DNA of 5,645 nt, taken from assembly GCA_030648675.1 (NCBI GenBank), contig JAUSGV010000047.1:1-5645 (forward strand), written 5' to 3'. Origin of the DNA: Dehalococcoidales bacterium (GTDB lineage Bacteria; Chloroflexota; Dehalococcoidia; Dehalococcoidales; UBA2162). Below the pieces are notes generated by a model, which was given only the letters and a program-made list of their open reading frames with translations, searched no databases and was not told where the DNA came from. Of the stretch, positions 1-4,815 are shown one piece after another (position 1 is the stretch's first letter; every line of letters begins with the position of its first letter). The position numbers and the translations under genes were made by a program.

Positions 1-57
1 AGTCCCGAATGGGACGACCCATTGAACCTGATCTCGTTAATACGAGCGGAGGGAAGT
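1..57 (+). promoter_or_regulatory. TPP riboswitch (THI element), 3' part of the aptamer
   Basis: This is the 3' half of a thiamin-pyrophosphate aptamer; the 5' half, with the conserved CTGAGA, lies before the window. Visible pieces are, in order: the variable arm hairpin GTCCC-GAAT-GGGAC (2-15), the conserved ACCC (17-20), TGAACCTGATCT (23-34), the stem CTCG-TTAATA-CGAG (33-46) and AGCGGAGGGAA (45-55). The consensus stem is usually CTGG...CCAG; here both strands have changed together, which supports a real RNA. The 3' segment CGGAGG (47-52) is exactly complementary to CCTCCG (87-92) in the 3' arm of the following terminator, so an antiterminator that excludes both the folded aptamer and the terminator is possible. 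The likely mode is therefore transcription termination when TPP is bound. The regulated gene is the AIR-synthase-like gene at 170. Confidence 0.9.
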
Positions 58-67
58 AGAGAGAACG

Positions 68-100
68 AAAACCGGAAGCTCCTTAGCCTCCGGTTTTTTT
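68..100 (+). terminator. Rho-independent terminator of the TPP riboswitch
   Basis: The arms AAAACCGGA (68-76) and TCCGGTTTT (89-97) are perfectly complementary around a 12-nt loop, and a run of seven T ends at 100. It lies just after the aptamer and before the coding region, the usual place of the expression platform. The 3' arm can pair instead with the aptamer segment 47-52. Confidence 0.88.
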
Positions 101-169
101 ATGCAGTAGGGCTGGAATATCGGCCTCTCATGTATTTACCGCCAAACGAAATTAAAGGAGTTTAAACAA

Positions 170-1228
170 ATGGGTTCTGAATTGCCGGAAATCGGGAAAA
201 TTTCGCCGCAGATATTCGATGAAGTGATCCTTCCCAGGTTGGGGGCAGCCAACAAAGATATCCTCGTTGGTCCGCAGCATGGAGTGGATGTCGGTATTGT
301 CGAAGTCGGGGGTAAAGCCTTGTCCTTTACCTGCGATCCGGTATTTATCGTGCCGCAGTACGGTTGGGAAAGGGCGGCCTGGTTTGCCATACACATCATT
401 GCCTCCGATTCGGTGACCAGCGGTCTGAAACCGAAATATTTGTCCATCGACCTGAATCTGCCCATGGAGATGACGCGGGAACAGCTCGAGATCATGTGGA
501 CGGTCATTCACCGGGAATGTGAAAAAATGGGTATCAGCGTCATTACCGGACACACCGCTAGATATGATAATTGCCATTACCCGATGGTGGGCGGGGCAAC
601 CATAACCGGCGTGGGCGAGCTAAACGAGTACGTTACGCCACGATTCGCGAAGGCCGGAGATAAGATAATCATTACCAAAGGGCCGGCAATCGAAGCCAGC
701 GGCATATTCGCCGCCATGTTCCCGAACCTGCTAAAAGAGAGGTTAGGTGCCGCGTTTGCGGATAAAGCACAGGGGATCTTCTATAAGATGTCGGTGGTGG
801 AAGACGCCTTGACGGCTATTTCCGTCGGCGTCAGGGATAACGGCGTGACATCGATGCACGATGCTACCGAATGCGGTATTTGGGGGGCTTTGTACGAAGT
901 GGCTCAGGCGGCGAAGCTGGGTGTAACTATAGAAAAAGAAAAGATCGTGGTCGAGGATGGTGTGCCGGAGATCTGCCGTCTTTTCGGAATCGATCCGTAC
1001 GCCTCCATAAGTGAAGGTACTCTGATACTATCCTGCCGCGAGCATAAGGCCGCTGCCGTTGTCGATGCGCTGGCAAAAAAGGGCATTCGCTCATCTATTG
1101 TCGGTGAACTGACGGAGGCCGGAAAGGGTATGGTTCTTAAGGAGGGCGGCAAGGAAAGGAAATTGGTGCACCCGGTAGTGGACCCGTTCTGGAGGGCTTT
1201 TTACGACGCTGCTCAAAAAGCCAGCTAA
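170..1228 (+). CDS. AIR synthase/HypE/ThiL-fold protein under TPP riboswitch control
   Basis: A 352-residue protein of the PurM/HypE/ThiL/SelD ATP-binding superfamily. The N-terminal AIRS domain spans about residues 37-150. HGVDVGIV (37-44) stands where relatives have the GDDAAV Mg/ATP motif, TCDP at 54-57 carries the usual Asp, SDSVTSGLKP (79-88) matches the NDIAASGAKP motif of ThiL/HypE, and TGHT (126-129) replaces GGDT. The C-terminal domain (about 161-320) contains GVTSMHDATECG (225-236) and the DP...SEG signature (275-283). The start is fixed by AAGGAG at 155-160, nine bases before the ATG. The tail ends in AAQKAS and lacks the C-terminal PRIC-type cysteine on which HypE forms thiocyanate, so it is probably not a true hydrogenase maturase. 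The riboswitch suggests a thiamine-related kinase role, possibly ThiL-like; that part is inference, and several ThiL metal ligands look substituted. Confidence 0.9.
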   Translation: MGSELPEIGKISPQIFDEVILPRLGAANKDILVGPQHGVDVGIVEVGGKALSFTCDPVFIVPQYGWERAAWFAIHIIASDSVTSGLKPKYLSIDLNLPMEMTREQLEIMWTVIHRECEKMGISVITGHTARYDNCHYPMVGGATITGVGELNEYVTPRFAKAGDKIIITKGPAIEASGIFAAMFPNLLKERLGAAFADKAQGIFYKMSVVEDALTAISVGVRDNGVTSMHDATECGIWGALYEVAQAAKLGVTIEKEKIVVEDGVPEICRLFGIDPYASISEGTLILSCREHKAAAVVDALAKKGIRSSIVGELTEAGKGMVLKEGGKERKLVHPVVDPFWRAFYDAAQKAS

Positions 1229-1278
1229 AAATAGAACAAACGGGAGAATAACGAAATATCCACGCAGGGAAACCGACG

Positions 1279-1455
1279 TTGTATCAAAAGTGTTCTCTTT
1301 TTGTCACCCTGAGTCCTTCCGCTGAAGGACGAAGGGTCTGGGGGTGGCAGAATGAACGCCAATTGTACCCTCCTCACCCAGATTCTTCGTCGTTCTCGCC
1401 TGCCAAAGAACTTGTTCGGCGAGCAGGTCACTTCTCAGAATGACATTTGATACAA
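1279..1455. repeat. 177-bp imperfect inverted-repeat element (MITE/REP-like)
   Basis: The ends are perfect 10-bp inverted repeats: TTGTATCAAA (1279-1288) and TTTGATACAA (1446-1455). Inside, TGTCACCCTGAG (1302-1313) faces CTCAGAATGACA (1434-1445), matching at 10 of 12 positions, and ACGAAGGGTCTGGG (1329-1342) faces CCCAGATTCTTCGT (1377-1390), matching at 12 of 14, the other two being G-T. Each arm holds its own hairpin: GTCCTTC-CGCT-GAAGGAC (1313-1330) on the left, and CTCGCC/GGCGAG (1395-1400/1418-1423) enclosing GAAC-TT-GTTC on the right. The left arm has 13 extra bases (1289-1301). It fills the gap between two convergent genes and has no coding potential. No target-site duplication is evident. 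Arms of this sequence type are known as dispersed repeats in environmental bacterial genomes. Confidence 0.8.
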
Positions 1456-1485
1456 AGCCCAGTAAACCGGAGACAAGAAGAGCAT

Positions 1486-1728
1486 CTAGCCTTCGACGAT
1501 GTCGCCGATTACGGGGTCAACCCTGACGCCGGTGCTTTCCACCCAGGCGAGACCGCGGTCGATATCGTTGTCGTTACCTTCCAATTCCAATACGACCCAG
1601 CCCTTATGCTCGGTAATGTCGGCGCGTCGAATATTGGTAACTACCTTGAATTTTATACCGAAGTCATAGATGATATGCTCTTTGGTGAGTTGCTCGGGGA
1701 AGGTAAACTGTACCTGTCTCTTCGCCAT
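1486..1728 (-). CDS. stand-alone NIL-domain protein
   Basis: An 80-residue protein that is almost entirely one NIL domain, the ferredoxin-like-fold module found at the C terminus of MetN methionine importers and in proteins of anaerobic homocysteine synthesis. The pattern is clear: an opening beta strand RQVQFTFPE (4-12), a helix region with IIYDFGIKFKVV (19-30), the central GWVVLELEG (43-51), then a helix DIDRGLAWVESTGVRV (55-70). It has no transporter, ferredoxin or other catalytic domain, so it may act as a small ligand-sensing or partner protein. The start is supported by GGAGG (1737-1741), eight bases upstream. It has its own strong promoter and follows the cysteine synthase gene at 109 bases, at the end of the sulfur cluster. 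A methionine/sulfur-metabolite sensing role is inferred from family and context only. Confidence 0.88.
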   Translation of the reverse strand: MAKRQVQFTFPEQLTKEHIIYDFGIKFKVVTNIRRADITEHKGWVVLELEGNDNDIDRGLAWVESTGVRVDPVIGDIVEG

Positions 1729-1767
1729 CGTCGTCTCCTCCGTCCGGTTATCGGTATCGGATGTTTC

Positions 1768-1796
1768 ATTATAGCAATGGAGAGGCGTTCTTCCAA
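1768..1796 (-). promoter_or_regulatory. promoter of the NIL-domain gene
   Basis: On the minus strand, TTGGAA (1791-1796), a 17-base spacer and a perfect TATAAT (1768-1773) are seen, with an extended -10 (TGC before TATAAT). The predicted start lies about 30 bases before the coding ATG. The short leader contains CCGATA twice in tandem (minus strand, about 1749-1760). Confidence 0.8.
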
Positions 1797-1837
1797 GCCC
1801 TGCAGGGGACTAATAAAACCTCAGGCAATCACTTCGC

Positions 1838-3025
1838 CTATTTGCTGAACGTCAGCAGGAACTTGCCTTCGTCGTTTTGCTTGAAATCCGGCTTAATGCC
1901 GCGTACCTTTAGTTCCTGGACGACGCTTTTTAGCGAATCGCGGTCGCCCAGGATAACTTCCACCGTTTCCCCTGTGTCCATCGTTTCGATCAATTCGACC
2001 GCCTTGACCTTAGGGGAGGGGCAAACATAGCCCGATAGATCGACGGATTTCATGGCGGGAGCTTTCTTTGCGACGTTGAGAAAGTTGCGGTAAAAGCTGG
2101 AGTATTTGAAGGCGTCATCCGGTGATATTACCACGGCCAGTCCTTTACCTGTCCGGGCGAATTTTAAGGCCGCGGACAGGATGGCGCCGGTGGTGGGGCC
2201 TACGGGAATCCCGTCCTTTTGGGCCAGTTCTATTGCTGCCCCGTACGCGTCTTCATCGGTCACGGCAACGGTCTCGTCTATGACGGAGCGGTCAAGAATC
2301 TTCGGTATGTACTCTTCGGCCAGCCCGGTAATTCTCTTCATTCCGGGTAACCGGTGGTTCAGGTAATAAGGTTCCACGCCGATAATCTTTATCTCCGGAT
2401 TTTGCTCTTTGAGATACCGGCCGACGCCGGTGATGGTGCCGCAAGTGCCGAAGCCGGCAAAGAAATGCGTTATTTTACCTTTAGTTTGCCGCCAGATTTC
2501 CGGTCCGGTACCGCTGTAATGGGCCTGAACGTTAAGCTCATTTTCGTATTGATTCGGACTGACGTATTTGTCTTTCGTAGCCGGGCTGTTGACCAGTGAG
2601 TTTACCAGGCCTCTGGCTCCTTCGGTAGGGAAAAGAGGACACAGCGCATCGTCGGCTTCCTGCAGCGTGACTCCGAGCAGTTTTAGCATCACCTTTTTCT
2701 CTTCGGGGACCCGTTCCGGTACGGCGATTTCTACCGGGATTCCCCAAGCGTTGGCGATGGCGGCGATGGCAATCCCGGTGTTCCCGGATGATGGCTCGAC
2801 GATGGTCTTGTTCCCTATTTCGAGTCCCTTCAGCATTGCCAGTGCGATTCTGTCTTTAACCGAACCGAACGGGTTGTATCTTTCCAGCTTAAGATAAAGG
2901 GGAAAATCCTTATTAGGATTGACCCGGTTCAAGCGAACGATCGGCGTCGGATTTTCCGGACTGGCTACAAGTTGAGTAATGTCCGAATAAACCCTTAACT
3001 GATGATCGAAACCATTATCAGGCAT
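1838..3025 (-). CDS. cysteine synthase-family PLP enzyme fused to a TusA sulfur-carrier domain
   Basis: A 395-residue fusion. Residues about 15-322 are a fold-type II PLP enzyme of the cysteine synthase/cystathionine beta-synthase family: PTPIVRLNR (26-34), the PLP lysine K57 in NPFGSVKDR, the substrate loop SSGNTG (79-84), the phosphate-binding loop GTCGTITG (193-200; usually GTGGT), PTTGA (277-281) and a serine in VISPDD (298-304). Residues about 326-395 form a TusA/SirA-like domain with the hallmark CPSP (335-338), whose C335 would carry a persulfide. Plain CysK is about 310 residues, so the extra length is the carrier. The likely reaction is beta-replacement on an activated serine to give cysteine, with sulfur delivered by the attached domain; the actual acceptor (O-acetylserine or O-phosphoserine) is not shown. 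GGGAG at 3033-3037 sets the start. It has its own promoter and lies downstream of a sulfite reductase-like gene. Confidence 0.93.
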   Translation of the reverse strand: MPDNGFDHQLRVYSDITQLVASPENPTPIVRLNRVNPNKDFPLYLKLERYNPFGSVKDRIALAMLKGLEIGNKTIVEPSSGNTGIAIAAIANAWGIPVEIAVPERVPEEKKVMLKLLGVTLQEADDALCPLFPTEGARGLVNSLVNSPATKDKYVSPNQYENELNVQAHYSGTGPEIWRQTKGKITHFFAGFGTCGTITGVGRYLKEQNPEIKIIGVEPYYLNHRLPGMKRITGLAEEYIPKILDRSVIDETVAVTDEDAYGAAIELAQKDGIPVGPTTGAILSAALKFARTGKGLAVVISPDDAFKYSSFYRNFLNVAKKAPAMKSVDLSGYVCPSPKVKAVELIETMDTGETVEVILGDRDSLKSVVQELKVRGIKPDFKQNDEGKFLLTFSK

Positions 3026-3049
3026 AAACTCTCTCCCGGAATTGTTCCA

Positions 3050-3078
3050 AGAATAAGTACCAAGTTTAACTTATGCAA
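3050..3078 (-). promoter_or_regulatory. promoter of the cysteine synthase-TusA gene
   Basis: On the minus strand TTGCAT (3073-3078), exactly 17 bases and TATTCT (3050-3055) form a good sigma-70-type promoter, about 25 bases before the start codon. The spacer contains the dyad AAGTT-A-AACTT (3062-3072), directly inside the polymerase footprint and a candidate operator. The -10 context TATTCTTG is identical to that of the Rrf2 promoter. Confidence 0.7.
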
Positions 3079-3125
3079 ATGCAGGAACGCAAATCTAGAC
3101 CGTCGCGTCACCAGGCCGTACGTTT

Positions 3126-4082
3126 CTACCGGTACAGGTTTCCCGCTGTCCAGTATTTCTTCCGGTCTTCCGGTTTTTCGATAATCTCCAATCCTAACGG
3201 CTTTACTACCTCTTCGAGGTATTTGCCTAATCCGGCTCGCTCGATGGCCACGGCGATTCTTTCCCGTCCGTTCGCGTTCGCTTTATACCAGGGCATTGTC
3301 TTTTCGATCAGGGCGTAACACTGGTCGTCGGTGGCAAATTGAGCTACCTCGTAGGCGTAATACGGATGTTTGCCGTGCTTGCCGCCGACCCTGATAAGCC
3401 AGCCCTTACGCTTGGTTTTCATGGCGTCTATTGGGCAGATCTTTATGCAATCGCCGCAATAGTTGCACTTGCCGGCATCTCTGACCGGGAAATCGTTGAC
3501 CATGGTCAGGGCCTTTTCTTCGCAGCTAACGGCGCAAAGCTTGCATGAGTTGCATGAGTCTTCGTCTACCTCGGGCTCGACGATCCCCTGGAAGCCGAGG
3601 TCAGTTTCCCGCGAGCGGGGGCAATCGATTGGACATCCTGAGAACGTAATCTTGAATTTGTGGTGGCCGCTTTCCGTACCGAAATAGCGCCGGTCAACTT
3701 CCAGGCAGGCCTTTTGTGTGTCCATAATGCCGTTCGGGTTCCAACTGCAGCCGGCGCAGGCGGTGGGTACCCGTATCCTCGGGCCGCAAGAGGCCACCGA
3801 CCACCCTATATCTCTTAGTTCATTCGAGATGGCGTCGAAATGCTGATAATGAACGTGAGGCACCTCGATCGATTGACGCATCGACGTGTGGACTTCACCC
3901 TTGCCGTATTTCTCAGCAATATCGGCCGCTTTGCGTAACTGTGCCGATGTTATCCTTCCTCCGGGACAGCGTAGTCTCACGGTGAAGAGGTTTTCCTGAG
4001 TTTGCTTAATAAACCCCCCGCTTTTCAGGTTGTTGTAGTCCAATTGCATTCTTTTGCCTTCACGCTTCAACTTTTGATCCAT
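3126..4082 (-). CDS. siroheme/[4Fe-4S] sulfite (or nitrite) reductase-like protein with internal ferredoxin
   Basis: A 318-residue protein resembling AsrC and the small dissimilatory-sulfite-reductase-like proteins of anaerobes. An N-terminal half-domain (about 20-95) contains GEVHTSMRQSIEVPHV (62-77), the TxRQ segment that contacts siroheme or substrate. The cluster-binding region follows: C109 and C112 in ACAGCSWN, then C150-x3-C154 in FSGCPIDC. Residues 173-222 insert a 2x[4Fe-4S] ferredoxin: C177-x2-C-x2-C-x3-C187 and C206-x2-C-x2-C-x3-C216. A C-terminal SiR half-domain tail follows. The likely role is six-electron reduction of sulfite to sulfide for assimilation, in the cytoplasm; nitrite cannot be excluded. 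Canonical members have C-x5-C in the first pair; here only C-x2-C is seen. AAGGAG (4088-4093), five bases upstream, chooses the first Met over Met12. It is flanked by the Rrf2 gene and the cysteine synthase-TusA gene. Confidence 0.9.
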   Translation of the reverse strand: MDQKLKREGKRMQLDYNNLKSGGFIKQTQENLFTVRLRCPGGRITSAQLRKAADIAEKYGKGEVHTSMRQSIEVPHVHYQHFDAISNELRDIGWSVASCGPRIRVPTACAGCSWNPNGIMDTQKACLEVDRRYFGTESGHHKFKITFSGCPIDCPRSRETDLGFQGIVEPEVDEDSCNSCKLCAVSCEEKALTMVNDFPVRDAGKCNYCGDCIKICPIDAMKTKRKGWLIRVGGKHGKHPYYAYEVAQFATDDQCYALIEKTMPWYKANANGRERIAVAIERAGLGKYLEEVVKPLGLEIIEKPEDRKKYWTAGNLYR

Positions 4083-4095
4083 TTCAACTCCTTAG

Positions 4096-4117
4096 AAAAA
4101 ATGAGATATGTCTCATT
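4096..4117 (-). terminator. hairpin with T-run before the reductase gene (terminator/attenuator or operator)
   Basis: On the minus strand the arms AATGAGA (4111-4117) and TCTCATT (4100-4106) are perfectly complementary around a CATA loop and run into six T (4096-4101). The reductase Shine-Dalgarno starts three bases further on. The stem is short and AT-rich, so termination would be partial. It may end the regulator transcript, attenuate read-through into the reductase, or be a DNA dyad bound by the Rrf2 protein. Confidence 0.5.
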
Positions 4118-4179
4118 CGCAAACTTCTCAGGGTGCTTCGGGTAGAAAGTTTGGTACCTGGCTGCGGTGCAGATGCTGC

Positions 4180-4626
4180 CTAAATGTAGTACATGTCTTC
4201 TTTTGTTTGCTTCTTGGATTTTTGCCTTTCCACCAGATTCTGCAGCGTTATCGATTCCAGCACCGAGTTCATGGCTTGTTCCATCTCCGTCCACACGTCG
4301 CGGGTTACACACGACGCTGAGCTTTCACATAGCTCCGGATTAGCGACGCACTCTGCCGGCGCGATGGATCCTTCCAGGAGAGGTATGACGTCGCTAAGTC
4401 GTATTTCCTGGGGCGTTTTAACGAGCGAAATGCCGCCCTTCGCTCCCCGGTTGCTGCGTATTATACCGCCGGTGACGAGAGGGGCGATGAGGTGTTCCAG
4501 GTAATGCAGTGGAATACGCTGGCGGGTGGAGATATCCTTTAATGAAACCGGGCGGCCTGCGCCGTGGTGCAAAGCCAGGTCCAGAAGGACTTTTGTTCCG
4601 TAACGGCCACGCGTAGACAGCTTCAT
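4180..4626 (-). CDS. Rrf2-family transcriptional regulator with three Fe-S-type cysteines
   Basis: A 148-residue Rrf2-family repressor/activator, the family of IscR, NsrR and CymR. The N-terminal winged helix is typical: MKLSTRGRYGTKVLLDLA (1-18), a recognition-helix region with IPLHYLEHLI (38-47), and the wing RSNRGAKGGISL (57-68). The sensor segment has C93, C100 and C106 (C-x6-C-x5-C) followed by VTRDVW, matching the three-cysteine [2Fe-2S] site of IscR/NsrR-type members rather than the cysteine-free CymR type. A C-terminal dimerisation helix (about 110-135) and a charged tail follow. It is the first gene of the sulfur cluster, 97 bases before the reductase, so it most likely controls these genes in response to Fe-S status, redox state or cysteine supply. 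Its own promoter overlaps a dyad, suggesting autoregulation. The Shine-Dalgarno is weak (TGGA region, 4634-4637). Confidence 0.94.
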   Translation of the reverse strand: MKLSTRGRYGTKVLLDLALHHGAGRPVSLKDISTRQRIPLHYLEHLIAPLVTGGIIRSNRGAKGGISLVKTPQEIRLSDVIPLLEGSIAPAECVANPELCESSASCVTRDVWTEMEQAMNSVLESITLQNLVERQKSKKQTKEDMYYI

Positions 4627-4641
4627 TTAATTTCCAAACCC

Positions 4642-4663
4642 GACTGATACAATCAACTTAGTC
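4642..4663. promoter_or_regulatory. candidate Rrf2 operator, GACT-N14-AGTC dyad
   Basis: A 22-bp imperfect dyad with perfect GACT/AGTC ends lies just downstream of the -10 of the rrf2-type gene, over its predicted start site. The adjoining minus-strand sequence TATTCTTGACTA resembles one half of IscR type-1 sites (ATASYYGACT). The inner part of the dyad pairs poorly, so this is a suggestion only. Confidence 0.35.
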
Positions 4664-4664
4664 A

Positions 4665-4693
4665 AGAATACCATAGAGCCTCAGAAGTGTCAA
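4665..4693 (-). promoter_or_regulatory. promoter of the Rrf2-family gene
   Basis: On the minus strand a perfect TTGACA (4688-4693), exactly 17 bases of spacer and TATTCT (4665-4670) are present, about 40 bases before the start codon. It is likely the main promoter for the regulator and, by read-through, the reductase gene. Confidence 0.8.
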
Positions 4694-4815
4694 TCCTTTG
4701 GCGGCATCCTGACGGGACCATTCATCACGATGTCATGTCTCTCCTTCGCGAGAAATGAACTTTTTCCTCCGAACTTGCATATAGGTATATAGTTAGATTG
4801 GTGGACGGAAATAAA
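4694..4815. other. divergent intergenic region upstream of the lipoprotein gene
   Basis: These 122 bases separate the Rrf2-gene promoter from the lipoprotein start. An AT-rich stretch with overlapping TATAGG, TATATA and TATAGT hexamers (4780-4793) could hold the -10 of the lipoprotein gene, but no convincing -35 sits at the right distance. No RNA gene or strong hairpin was seen. Confidence 0.4.

Noticed and set aside
152..577. Minus-strand open frames opposite the AIR-synthase-like gene
   Set aside because: The plus-strand protein has clear family motifs and a good ribosome binding site; these are shadows.
1257..1278. Target-site duplication flanking the repeat element
   Set aside because: The bases left of 1279 and right of 1455 do not match as a direct repeat beyond one or two bases.
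1225..1431. Minus-strand 68-codon open frame
   Set aside because: It lies within the inverted-repeat element; its sequence is explained by the repeat.
1447..1848. Plus-strand 133-codon open frame
   Set aside because: It is antisense to the NIL gene and its promoter and shows no family resemblance or Shine-Dalgarno.
4083..4179. Possible T-box leader before the reductase gene, given the cysteine pathway
   Set aside because: No AGGGTGGNACCGCG-type antiterminator bulge sequence or long structured leader is present.
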